NCBI RefSeq assembly: GCF_001039355.2
Contig: NW_019775092.1
Location: 300,067-364,066, forward strand
From: Lingula anatina
Lineage: Eukaryota > Brachiopoda > Lingulata > Lingulida > Lingulidae
Reading direction: 5' to 3'
Length of the DNA: 64,000 nt
The translations under genes and the position numbers were made by a program. A model generated the notes under the pieces. That model was not told where the DNA came from, did no database searches, and was given only the letters and a program-made list of their open reading frames with translations. Below, piece after piece: positions 1 through 9,174 of the stretch (positions are counted from its first letter, which is position 1; every line of letters begins with the position of its first letter).

Positions 1-365
1 ATTTTCATTCTATAATGATTTACATATTTTTTTTATTTTTGATTATTGATTGATTAATAATCCGGATCACCACCAAAAACTTATCATCTGTCCCTTGGCC
101 CACTTCTGACAGTTCCAGAAAATTCTATCAAAAGCGGTCAATAACTTAGGTTTTTGATTTTTGATTATTGATTATTGATTGATTGTTGATCTGGATCACC
201 ACCAAAAACAAATAATCTGTTCCGTGGCCCACTTCTGACAGTTCCTGAAAATTTCATAAAAATTGGTCAATTACTTTTTCTGTTATATTGCTAACAGACA
301 GACAGACAGACAGATAGACAGACAAACTAACGGAACCAAAAACATAACCACCTTGGCGGAGGTAA
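1..365 (+). repeat. Retroposon 3' tails, two partial tandem copies
   Basis: Two related segments each contain a GGATCACCACCAAAAA motif followed by GGCCCACTTCTGACAGTTCC. The second continues into a (GACA)n stretch (about 293-328) and ends with CCTTGGCGGAGGTAATAATA. A GACA-rich run followed by a GGCGGAGGTAA end is a 3'-tail style I associate with retroposons of many marine invertebrates. That family link is from general knowledge and was not searched. A more diverged copy lies at about 52930-53031. No coding capacity is visible. Confidence 0.6.
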
Positions 366-774
366 TAATAATACCATAAATGAAATACACAGACCAAAAA
401 CCGAATCAGGGAAGTTAAAAATACATTAAAACTGTATCTTCTTCAAAATTTCTCCGTAAATATGACCTATTTATTTTCCTTCCAGTCAGCAGGCACAGAA
501 AGTAAGCAGAGAATATCTGTGTAATTGTCGCTTTTTGAGAAATAATGTAATGGAACTCTGTGTTGTTTCTTTAAGAAATACTAACTGAACACTTAAGTGG
601 CGTTTGGTCAGTTTTAATTGCGATGATTTAACTGAAGTAATCGTTGGATATGCATCTTACATTTATGGCTTAATATGATAAAGATATGTAAATAGAAACC
701 ATATTGTTTTTGGTCAGGCACATCAAGAGCCCCTTCTAGAGCGTATAAATGAGTCTGACTTTTAACAGCATGTG
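366..774. repeat. tRNA-array spacer, first (diverged) unit
   Basis: This segment is nearly the same as 1708-2116. Both carry the AAACCGAATCAGG, CAGCAGGCACAGAAAGT and GATATGCATCTTACATTTATGG blocks and end in the block CTTCTAGAGCGTATAAATGAG (733-753), about 22 bases before the tRNA. It is therefore the upstream half of an array unit. The ORF on the minus strand here is a by-product of the repeat. Confidence 0.75.
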
Positions 775-847
775 GGCTCCGTGGTGTAGCGGTTATCACA
801 TCTGCCTAACACGCAGAAGGTCCCCGGTTCGATCCCGGGCGAAACCA
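775..847 (+). tRNA. tRNA-Val(AAC), copy 1, acceptor stem weakened
   Basis: A 73-base cloverleaf with anticodon AAC at tRNA positions 34-36 inside the loop CTAACAC. The anticodon stem (TCTGC/GCAGA) and T stem (CCCGG/CCGGG) are perfect. The internal Pol III boxes read TGGTGTAGCGG (A) and GGTTCGATCC (B), and TTTT follows a few bases downstream. Besides the C3-A70 mismatch shared by the array, this copy reads CGAAACC at the 3' acceptor strand, which adds a second mismatch (C5-A68). It may be less active than the others or a decaying copy. Confidence 0.8.
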
Positions 848-924
848 ATTTTATATCACTTCACAAAATTCATGCAGGTATACGTGTAAGAAGCGAAAGT
901 GCAAGTTCTGTTCCGTATCTTTAT

Positions 925-1027
925 TATATCCTCTACCAGAGTTGAGATATCTTTGTGCACTTTTCTCTTAACTTTGACAGTCTGTACCCACATTCATTTA
1001 ACTCGAGAGATATCGGTGAATACTATT
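925..1027. repeat. H element, left part, interrupted by a MITE
   Basis: Left arm TATATCCTCTACCAGAG (925-941), then the family interior (TTGTGCACTTTTCTCTTAA, ACTCGAGAGATATC). The element stops where the MITE at 1028-1203 is inserted, and the expected right arm is not recognisable after it. Intact versions of this palindromic element lie in the other array units (for example 2261-2403). Confidence 0.7.
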
Positions 1028-1203
1028 CAGGCCCGTAGCCAGGGGGGGTTGGGGGGGGGGTTTCCACTACTTTTGCTGGGGAAAGGTCCCCTCTGGGTAA
1101 AATTTGATCTAGGTACATGAAGTCTTTATGGAAAAAGGTCCACTTTTTCAAAAAAAAAAAAAAAAAAGAACCCCCCCTTTTGAAATTTCTGGCTACGAGC
1201 CTG
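1028..1203. mobile_element. MITE with 15-bp terminal inverted repeats and 5-bp TSD
   Basis: The ends are CAGGCCCGTAGCCAG (1028-1042) and CTGGCTACGAGCCTG (1189-1203), an inverted pair. The flanks carry the direct repeat CTATT (1023-1027 and 1204-1208), read as a 5-bp target-site duplication. The interior is G/C-homopolymer and A-run rich and shares the blocks AAAGGTCC and AAGGTCCACTTTTTCA with a second copy at 54413-54567. There is no transposase. CAGG-starting ends with a 5-bp duplication would fit a hAT-like (5-bp class) family; that assignment is inference. Confidence 0.85.
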
Positions 1204-1582
1204 CTATTAGTAGTTCCAGGTACTTGCAGGAGACAGATAAAATCCACATGCTCAAAACACAGTTCTTGACGTGTGATGCCATCTAAAAGAAGTTTTGCCG
1301 AGCAAGGCAGAGTGGGATATATTTAAAAAGATGTTCAGAAAAACCACAAACGTCTGCGCTGGCCTTTTAGCAGTCTGTGTTTTTAAGTACAAAATTTTGA
1401 GTATTGACACTTTTAAATTTTTTGCTGATTTCTAACCATATTTTTAGCACAAATAAAAGAAAAATAAGTTATCTGACCGTCGGACGATAATTTCTGATTA
1501 CAAATTGTATTGTTTCTGTCACGCAATCACAAATAGCCCCAGTCTGGAGCCTAGAAATGAGTTTGTAAATGTGAAGCATGTC
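1204..1582. repeat. tRNA-array spacer, degenerate
   Basis: This is the diverged counterpart of the second half of the 679-bp units. It shares GTGTGATGCCATCTA, CCACAAACGTCTGCGCTGGC and TATCTGACC with them, and ends in a degenerate form of the pre-tRNA block (AGTCTGGAGCCTAGAAATGAG). Nothing else is seen in it. Confidence 0.7.
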
Positions 1583-1655
1583 TGCTCCGTGGTGAAGCGA
1601 TTATCACATCTGCCTAACACGCAGAAGGTCCCCGGTTCGATCCCTGGATGAACCA
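1583..1655 (+). pseudogene. tRNA-Val(AAC) pseudogene, copy 2
   Basis: It aligns base for base with the array tRNAs and keeps the AAC anticodon arm. It differs at position 1 (T for G), in the D arm (GTGAAGCGATT for GTGTAGCGGTT) and in the T/acceptor region (CCCTGGATGAACCA for CCCGGGCGGAACCA). These changes break acceptor, D-arm and T-stem pairs and alter the A box, so it is probably non-functional. Confidence 0.85.
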
Positions 1656-2116
1656 CTTTTATATCACTTTCCAAAATTAAAAAAAAAACACGAAAAAGCA
1701 AAAGTGAATAATTATAACATAAATAAAATACACAGACCAAAAACCGAATCAGGCAAAGGAAAAATACATTAGAACTGTATCTTCTTCAAAATTTCTACGT
1801 AAATATGACCTATTTATTTTCCTTCCAGTCAGCAGGCACAGAAAGTCAGCAAATAATATCTGTGTGATTGTCGCTTTTTGAGAAATAATGTAATGGAACT
1901 CTGTGCTGTTTCTTTAAGAAATACTAACTGAACACTTAAGTGGCGTTTGGTCAGTTTTAATTGTGATGATTTAACTGAAGTAATCGTTGGATATGCATCT
2001 TACATTTATGGCTTAATATGATAAAGATCTGTAAATAGAAACCATATTGTTTTGGTCAGGCACATCAAGAGCCCCTTCTAGAGCGTATAAATGAGTCTGA
2101 CTTTTAACAGCATGTG
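1656..2116. repeat. tRNA-array spacer homologous to 366-774
   Basis: Apart from an A-rich stretch at about 1678-1700, this repeats the first spacer almost exactly, giving a long-period repeat of about 1342 bp (tRNA at 775 to tRNA at 2117). The array therefore has two unit types: this longer one and the 679-bp unit that follows. Confidence 0.75.
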
Positions 2117-2189
2117 GGCTCCGTGGTGTAGCGGTTATCACATCTGCCTAACACGCAGAAGGTCCCCGGTTCGATCCCGGGCGGAACCA
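2117..2189 (+). tRNA. tRNA-Val(AAC), copy 3
   Basis: 73-base tRNA, identical to copies 4-8. The anticodon is AAC; the anticodon and T stems are fully paired and the discriminator base is A. The acceptor strands GGCTCCG and CGGAACC pair at all positions except 3-70, which is C opposite A. TTTTT follows directly as a Pol III terminator. It delivers valine to GTT/GTC codons, with A34 expected to be modified to inosine. Confidence 0.92.
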
Positions 2190-2260
2190 TTTTTCGTATC
2201 ACTTCCCAAAATCAAAGATAATATGTGATATAGTGAAAGAACATGTCTTGTTATGTATAT

Positions 2261-2403
2261 TATAACCTCCACCAGGGTCGTGATATTTTGTGCACTTTTC
2301 TCTTAATTTTGACAGTGCAGAAAAGTACCCACATTTATTTATCTCGAGAGATATCTGTGAATTTCCAGTGAAAAATCAATCTGTAGCCCTGGTAGAGGGT
2401 ATA
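2261..2403. repeat. H element, unit 1 (palindromic, 143 bp)
   Basis: The arms TATAACCTCCACCAGGG (2261-2277) and CCCTGGTAGAGGGTATA (2387-2403) form an inverted repeat with two mismatches. The interior contains a small palindrome (TATCTCGAGAGATA) and the block CCAGTGAAAAATCAATC. It has no coding potential. The same element occurs in the other array units and, diverged, at about 54600-54760, 58492-58631 and 63725-63860. Confidence 0.75.
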
Positions 2404-2795
2404 TTTTTTTAGTAGTTTTAGTTTCTTACAAGAGACAGATATAATCCACAAGTTCAAAGCACAGTCCTTAACGTGTGATGCCATCTAGAAGTTTTACAGA
2501 GCAATCTTCAAAGGCAGTGTGGGAAATATTTTAAAAGACGCTCAAAAAAAAACCACAAACGTCTGCGCTGGCTTTTTGGAAGTCTGCGTTTATAAATTCA
2601 AACTTCCGAATACTGACTCTTAAAGAAATTATACTGATTTTACTGATATCTAACCACATGCACAAATATATGAAAAGTAAGCTATCTGACCATTGGACGT
2701 TCATTTCTAATTCCAAATTATATTGTTTCTGTCACGCAGTTACAATTAACGCCGCTCTAGAGCGTAGAAATGAGACCCAATGTGTGAAGCATATC

Positions 2796-2868
2796 GGCTC
2801 CGTGGTGTAGCGGTTATCACATCTGCCTAACACGCAGAAGGTCCCCGGTTCGATCCCGGGCGGAACCA
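2796..2868 (+). tRNA. tRNA-Val(AAC), copy 4
   Basis: Identical over 73 bases to copy 3, including the C3-A70 acceptor mismatch. TTTTT follows immediately. First tRNA of the second 679-bp unit. Confidence 0.92.
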
Positions 2869-2939
2869 TTTTTCGTATCACTTCCCAAAATCAAAGATAA
2901 TATGTGATATAGTGAAAGAACATGTCTTGTTATGTATAT

Positions 2940-3082
2940 TATAACCTCCACCAGGGTCGTGATATTTTGTGCACTTTTCTCTTAATTTTGACAGTGCAGA
3001 AAAGTACCCACATTTATTTATCTCGAGAGATATCTGTGAATTTCCAGTGAAAAATCAATCTGTAGCCCTGGTAGAGGGTATA
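2940..3082. repeat. H element, unit 2
   Basis: Exact counterpart of 2261-2403, displaced by 679 bases, with the same paired arms. Confidence 0.75.
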
Positions 3083-3474
3083 TTTTTTTAGTAGTTTTAG
3101 TTTCTTACAAGAGACAGATATAATCCACAAGTTCAAAGCACAGTCCTTAACGTGTGATGCCATCTAGAAGTTTTACAGAGCAATCTTCAAAGGCAGTGTG
3201 GGAAATATTTTAAAAGACGCTCAAAAAAAAACCACAAACGTCTGCGCTGGCTTTTTGGAAGTCTGCGTTTATAAGCACAAACTTCCGAATACTGACTCTT
3301 AAAGAAATTATACTGATTTTACTGATATCTAACCACATGCACAAATATATGAAAAGTAAGCTATCTGACCATTGGACGTTCATTTCTAATTCCAAATTAT
3401 ATTGTTTCTGTCACGCAGTTACAATTAACGCCGCTCTAGAGCGTAGAAATGAGACCCAATGTGTGAAGCATATC

Positions 3475-3547
3475 GGCTCCGTGGTGTAGCGGTTATCACA
3501 TCTGCCTAACACGCAGAAGGTCCCCGGTTCGATCCCGGGCGGAACCA
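3475..3547 (+). tRNA. tRNA-Val(AAC), copy 5
   Basis: Identical over 73 bases to copies 3 and 4. The 3' flank reads CTTTTC, so the Pol III terminator is a four-T run rather than five. Confidence 0.92.
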
Positions 3548-3618
3548 CTTTTCGTATCACTTCCCAAAATCAAAGATAATATGTGATATAGTGAAAGAAC
3601 ATGTCTTGTTATGTATAT

Positions 3619-3761
3619 TATAACCTCCACCAGGGTCGTGATATTTTGTGCACTTTTCTCTTAATTTTGACAGTGCAGAAAAGTACCCACATTTATTTAT
3701 CTCGAGAGATATCTGTGAATTTCCAGTGAAAAATCAATCTGTAGCCCTGGTAGAGGGTATA
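3619..3761. repeat. H element, unit 3
   Basis: Exact counterpart of 2261-2403, displaced by two 679-base periods. Confidence 0.75.
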
Positions 3762-4153
3762 TTTTTTTAGTAGTTTTAGTTTCTTACAAGAGACAGATAT
3801 AATCCACAAGTTCAAAGCACAGTCCTTAACGTGTGATGCCATCTAGAAGTTTTACAGAGCAATCTTCAAAGGCAGTGTGGGAAATATTTTAAAAGACGCT
3901 CAAAAAAAAACCACAAACGTCTGCGCTGGCTTTTTGGAAGTCTGCGTTTATAAATTCAAACTTCCGAATACTGACTCTTAAAGAAATTATACTGATTTTA
4001 CTGATATCTAACCACATGCACAAATATATGAAAAGTAAGCTATCTGACCATTGGACGTTCATTTCTAATTCCAAATTATATTGTTTCTGTCACGCAGTTA
4101 CAATTAACGCCGCTCTAGAGCGTAGAAATGAGACCCAATGTGTGAAGCATATC

Positions 4154-4226
4154 GGCTCCGTGGTGTAGCGGTTATCACATCTGCCTAACACGCAGAAGGT
4201 CCCCGGTTCGATCCCGGGCGGAACCA
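4154..4226 (+). tRNA. tRNA-Val(AAC), copy 6
   Basis: Identical over 73 bases to copies 3-5 and followed by CTTTTT. Its 5' flank belongs to the 679-bp family but its 3' flank is a diverged spacer, so it marks the right edge of the homogenised block. Confidence 0.92.
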
Positions 4227-4843
4227 CTTTTTATATCCCTTGCCCAAATTCAAAGATACATGAGAACCAAAAGTATATAATAATAATAATAATAATAACC
4301 GTTATTAATTCTAGCACTATATTGCAAAGGCAATGTCCAAACAATGACATAGTTACCACATTGACATAGGTTAATACTTAGTGTTTATACCTAAATGTAA
4401 ATTCTGTTATAAACCCATTACCAGAGCTGACAATTATACTATATACTATATAATAACAACATAAATTAAATACGCAGACCAAAAACCAACTCGAGCTACA
4501 GAAAAAGACAGTAAAACTGAATTTTCTTCAAATTTCTCCGTAAATTTTGACCTTTTTATTTTCCCTCCATACCGCAAAGTTCAGAATGTAAGCAGAGAAC
4601 ATCTTTGATTTTCGCTCTCCGAGAAATAATGAAATAGAACTCTGTGTCTGTGTCTTTAAGCCATACTATCGTTTGGTCTATTTAATGATTTGACTTGAGT
4701 AATCGCTTAATATGTAGCTTAAATTTATGGCTAATATGCATCGCCTGATATACATATGTAATTACAAGCTATATTGTTTTGGTCAGGCACATAATAAGCC
4801 CGTTCTGGAGGGTAGAAATGAGTCTGAGAGCATGACGCATGTC
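4227..4843. repeat. tRNA-array spacer, diverged unit
   Basis: Includes a short (AAT)n run near 4280-4300 and diverged forms of the blocks seen at 366-774 (ACGCAGACCAAAAACC, ATTGTTTTGGTCAGGCACA). It ends in the pre-tRNA block GTTCTGGAGGGTAGAAATGAG. No gene is seen. Confidence 0.65.
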
Positions 4844-4916
4844 GGCTCCGTGGTGTAGCGGTTATCACATCTGCCTAACACGCAGAAGGTCCCCGGTTCG
4901 ATCCCGGGCGGAACCA
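4844..4916 (+). tRNA. tRNA-Val(AAC), copy 7
   Basis: The 73 bases are identical to copies 3-6 although the spacers on both sides have diverged, so the tRNA body is conserved more than its surroundings. TTTTTT follows as terminator. The C3-A70 mismatch is present here too. Confidence 0.92.
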
Positions 4917-4981
4917 TTTTTTATATCACTTCACAAAATCAAAGATACATATATGTGAAATAGCGAAAGAACATGTCTTGT

Positions 4982-5124
4982 TATATCCTCTACCAGGGTC
5001 GTGATATATTGTGCACTTTTCTCTTAACTTTGACAGTGAAGAAAAGTTCCCATATTTATTTATCTCGAGAGATATCTGTGAATTTCCAGTGAAAAATCAA
5101 TCTGTAGCCCTGGTAAAGGGTATA
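4982..5124. repeat. H element, unit 7
   Basis: The arms TATATCCTCTACCAGGG (4982-4998) and CCCTGGTAAAGGGTATA (5108-5124) pair, and the interior matches 2261-2403 with a few substitutions. Confidence 0.72.
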
Positions 5125-5537
5125 TTTCTTAGTAGTTTAAATTTCCTACAAGAGGCAGATAAAATCCACAAGCTCAAAGCACAGTTCTAAAACTGTATCC
5201 TCTTCAAATTTCTCCGTAAATTTTGAACTATTTATTTTCCCTCCAGTCAGCAAAGCACAGAAGAATGTAAGCAGAGAATATCTGTGTAATTATCGCTATA
5301 CAAGAAAGAATATAATGGAAGTCTGTACTGTTTCTAGACATACAGAAACACATCAGTGGCATTGGGTCAGTTTTAATATGATATGACAAGAGTAATATGC
5401 TTTTAAGCATATTAAAGTACGCAACTTTCATTAGTAGCTAATATGATAAAGATATGTAAATACCATATTGTTTTGGTCAGACACATTAAGAGCCCCTTCT
5501 ACAGCGAGGAAATGAGTCTGTAATTGTGAAGCATGTC
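5125..5537. repeat. tRNA-array spacer before copy 8
   Basis: Diverged array spacer. It joins a post-H block (ACAAGAGGCAGATAAAATCC) directly to a pre-tRNA half-unit (CTCCGTAAATTTTGAAC onward), and ends in CTTCTACAGCGAGGAAATGAG about 22 bases before the tRNA. Confidence 0.65.
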
Positions 5538-5610
5538 GGCTCCGTGGTGTAGCGGTTATCACATCTGCCTAACACGCAGAAGGTCCCCGGTTCGATCCCG
5601 GGCGGAACCA
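5538..5610 (+). tRNA. tRNA-Val(AAC), copy 8, last of the array
   Basis: 73 bases identical to copies 3-7, with anticodon AAC and acceptor mismatch C3-A70. The flank TCTTTT supplies a four-T terminator. Confidence 0.92.
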
Positions 5611-6160
5611 TCTTTTAAAAAATCCTTTCCCTAAATTCAGTTGTTAAGGCATCAGTATCAGTGGGAGTCTCAATACACTTCGTTGGCGGTGTACGATTTC
5701 AAACATATTTTTAACAATAACGATTATCAAAAATCTCCAAAGGTATGATAAATGAAAACAGTATTACTGTGAGAAATGTGACACAGTGACAATCCAAGGC
5801 AAGGATTGCGGTAGTTGCGACCATCACATTGTTCTGTGTCCTGCGTCTTCTCCAGAGCAGTGCACTTATACTGGTCAAAGTGCAGTCGCCTCAAGGAACC
5901 GCGTTTTCAGCTCATAACTTGCAGTGAAAGGTTTGACTAGCGAAGCAAAGGGAAAATTATATGAAATCTCGTTCAGCAAAGTCACAGCGGTGTGCGCCAG
6001 TCTTCTGATAATCTGCGATGATATGAATACAGATCTGTACATTGTACTAATTAAGACCCTTTTACTGATGTTTAACTGCATTTCAGTTACGAATGAAATG
6101 GAAATAAGTTTTCTGATACCGGCACATTTAAAGGAACTTTAATTTTGATAAATTTCTTAA
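5611..6160. repeat. Decayed end of the tRNA array
   Basis: From about 5975 to 6120 the sequence is a worn copy of the second half of a unit: GTGTGCGCCAGTCTTCTG, TTTTACTGATGTTTAACTGCA and TTTTCTGATACC correspond to blocks near 2555-2695. No tRNA follows it, so the array ends here. The bases 5620-5970 are unassigned. Confidence 0.5.
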
Positions 6161-6164
6161 TACG

Positions 6165-6308
6165 CGCAATATACACATACGAACGTGCGCACATACATAA
6201 TCGCGCGCTCGCACACACACATACTTACACACATTCTCTCAGACACATGCACATACACACCACACACTCACACGCACGCACGCACGCACAAACACACGCG
6301 CGCGCTTA
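6165..6308. repeat. Imperfect (CA)n microsatellite
   Basis: A long CA/CG-rich dinucleotide stretch with interruptions. A short poly-C run lies at about 6413-6426. The reading frames here are products of the repeat. Confidence 0.85.
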
Positions 6309-6426
6309 ACAAAAAGAAAATTGTCATTTGAAAACAATTCCCACCATAACATAAGCACCTTAATCATCCAGGTCCACACGTGACGCGTGCGTGATTTTCC
6401 AGACGTCATCAACCCCCCCCCCCCCC

Positions 6427-7501
6427 ACTCTCCCCTCCCCGGTGACGCAGGCACGTCCCGTCAGCTCTCGGGTGACAAATGTGATCCAATTAGACACCAG
6501 AGGTGACAGCTTGACAGCTTTGAATGACAAAAACGCGGAGCTCTTGTCAAATATTAGCTACGGCGCTGTTTACTTTATCTTCAGATTGTTTTTATCTCAT
6601 CCAAGCGTCCGAGTTGATCGGGTGTCTCGTGAGAGGGGATTAACGCATTACTAAGACTCTGATGAGATGACTTATATTGCAATTTTTATAGTCAGTGAGA
6701 ACAGATTAATCTTAGATTAGGACTTTGGCAAGAATGTTTTAAGTGAAGAAATATCCCAAATACACCTATATACTAATTCAGATATAAATATTAAGTAATC
6801 GAGCCTACATGTCAAAACAGCGAGGTGGAAAACACATGGAGGGCATAAGAATATTATGAATATTTACATATGAATTCCGGTTAGATTTAATAAACATTGT
6901 ATCTATGATATTATTATGGTACATACTTGAAATTAAACCAAAAAAATAATAATAATAATAATAAAAAATAATAATAAAAAAATAATAAAAACACACACAC
7001 ACACACACACACACAAAGCTAATATATGTGTAAATGTAAGCTTTATGATTAAAAAAAAAAGATAATAATGATAGAGCATTATTTTTGGACTATTTTCCAA
7101 TTCTACCAAAATTCATCTAAAAATAGTACCGATACTTTTTTTGTCAATTTTCTCTCAATTTTCCCCAATTGTTTTCATGTTCGCATAACTAGGAAATCTG
7201 ACATCAAACGGTTATATAAAATATAACAGTTTAACAGCTTCAAATATTTTTGAAGTAAAAACGGCCACTAGATGGCTCTGGTGTGGTGGTGTCATGGCCC
7301 CCGAGATAAAGTTCCCCGAGTGATGAGCATCTCGACGCCGGAATGCTGCTGACACTTCATCGATCTTTTCTCAAGACACCAGTCAATATCAACAGTCAAT
7401 AGCAGCACGATTACCGCGGACTTGTGGAGAAACATCCTTATAAACACTGCCAACTACTTCAGATTTGTCACAACTCGTGGATGTCGGGTTGTGTGGGGGT
7501 G

Positions 7502-7539
<38 letters not shown>

Positions 7540-7990
7540 AAGACAGAGAGAGAGAGTTATCAAGTTGAGGCTACGCTAATTCCGCTGAGCTTAAAATAGG
7601 AAGACAACCCCCCCCCCCCAAAAAAAAAAAGAAAGAAAAAAGAAAAGAATGTTGAAATTTTGGATTCATTTTAAGTTCCAACGAAAGCATCAATCTCAAT
7701 TTCAACTCCACAACTTGCGTTTGTAGGCATTCATCTCATTTAACGAACAACGCTTGAAAAAAATCTTACCCTGTTATGATGACATCCTCATCAGTGCTGC
7801 CGCATGAGATAGAAAATATACCTACGTATACGTCCTAATGCTACTTACACAACACTAACCGACAAATACTACTAAGACACAAACATTTCACATTATCATT
7901 ATGTTGCCATTAATTATAAGATATTAAAAATGAACAACATCATTGACCTTCCAACAAAAGATGAAGAAAAATAAAATCACGATTCCGCTC
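6427..7990. other. Intergenic, no gene seen
   Basis: Contains an (AAT)n/(CA)n compound microsatellite at about 6944-7014, a (GA)n tract at about 7501-7557 and a C-run/A-run at about 7610-7630. The stretch 7262-7450 is less AT-rich (GGCCCCCGAGATAAAG and neighbours) but gives no recognisable product. Confidence 0.6.
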
Positions 7991-8008
7991 CATGTTTGTC
8001 CCTCCCAG

Positions 8009-8192
8009 GTGGCAGGTAGCACCATGTGGCCAGCATATGTTCACCGTCTCATGGGAGCACTTACGTCCATCACCAGGACTGGCTCACCTCCCTGAGAAAG
8101 CGGAGGTGTTGGACGGAAAACCACAACACTGTGTCAATATCATAGGAGACTCCCGTGACTACGACTTCTTTGATCTTACCGAAGTGGACTGA
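8009..8192 (+). CDS. Possible 3'-terminal exon, product unknown
   Basis: A pyrimidine-rich tract ending CCTCCCAG (AG at 8007-8008) is followed by an open frame ending in TGA at 8190-8192. Read in the frame that is open, the C-terminus is rich in acidic and aromatic residues and ends DYDFFDLTEVD. The exon would start with the third base of a codon. Composition is more coding-like than its surroundings and it is not repeat sequence. No upstream exon was found and I do not recognise the protein. It could be an unrelated gene ending upstream of Wnt7, or chance. Confidence 0.3.
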
Positions 8193-9170
8193 ATATACCT
8201 GTAGTATATAGAAACACATGCGATCCGAAGGTTTTGGTGAGTGGGGGGGGGGGGGGGGGGGGCGTGGGATGGGTTTGGGTGAGAAGGTGGGGGGGGGACA
8301 GGTGGGCTTTTATTTCCAAGATTCGCATTCAGAATAGTTTTTAGTTGTATATTATGGTCACACCGTCGAAGGTTGGGTGACAACACTACAGAGAACGAAA
8401 ATGTATCGGTGCTGAGGAAAGTGCCGTCATAAATCTCTTCTCTGGACGTCTGGTCAGACAAGTTCAACTTGAGACCGATCAACAGACAAACTCACGTCAC
8501 CAAACCATTAAAACCATTAACCACATAATCTTACAGTCAAGTGCACAGTGTTATTTCTCACTCTCTGGACATCAAATCACCATAATAATCCATCTAGTTC
8601 TCTGGCGACGCAAGTGGGACCGATTTCGGTCTTAAATGATTCCCGTCTGAATAGACCGTATCACAGCGTCTGGAGGGCCCCATCCCCTCTCCGTGCTTAA
8701 AGTTAATTAATTGCCCGTTATTGCCACATCTCCTCGGGTCACGTTTACTTAAAACTCCTAACCTTATCAGCCTGTGTCAACCGTTCAGGAATACCGCCTG
8801 TAATATTATTGCATTAGACGATGTATTGGATTAGAACAAGGTTGATTAACGAAATGTGCTTACATGAGCATATAATTATATATCTATTTATTGATTTTTA
8901 AAAAACATTTATCAGCTCAATAAATTATTTAATCTATTTATTCAAATATTGTATGATTTGCCATTTTTAGCCCTCAAATTTGTCATTTTAAATCTTAATG
9001 ACTTGTAATATTATTATTTAATTCTTTTAAATCGTTTCATTTGGCTCTTTTAATTAAAACAATTGTAAGTCGTATTAGGAGTATTTTAATGGAATGCGTC
9101 ATATAAGAATAAATTATTATTATAATGATCCGTCATTGTTTCAATCAATCAATCTTTCATCAGATTAACC
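8193..9170. other. Intergenic, no gene seen
   Basis: Holds a G-homopolymer region at about 8240-8262 and 8287-8297. From about 8860 it becomes very AT-rich. No feature is supported. Confidence 0.6.
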
Positions 9171-9174
9171 TACT

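Larger units (their letters stand above)
2117..4153 (+). repeat. Three tandem 679-bp tRNA units
   Basis: Units 2117-2795, 2796-3474 and 3475-4153 are near-identical and each begins with a tRNA-Val gene. Order within a unit: tRNA, about 70 bases, H element, AACGTGTGATGCCATCTAGA block, CCACAAACGTCTGCGC block, then the pre-tRNA block CTCTAGAGCGTAGAAATGAG. Units 1 and 3 share the variant AATTC where unit 2 has AGCAC. The identity of non-coding spacer points to recent unequal exchange or conversion rather than selection on the spacer. Confidence 0.93.

Noticed and set aside
2531-4074. Three near-identical 61-codon minus-strand ORFs at 679-base spacing
   Set aside because: They lie in the repeated tRNA spacer and are copied with it; no start context, domain or selection evidence.
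2117-4153. CRISPR-like regular repeats
   Set aside because: The period is 679 bp with whole tRNA units, in an animal genome; there are no short repeats with unique spacers.
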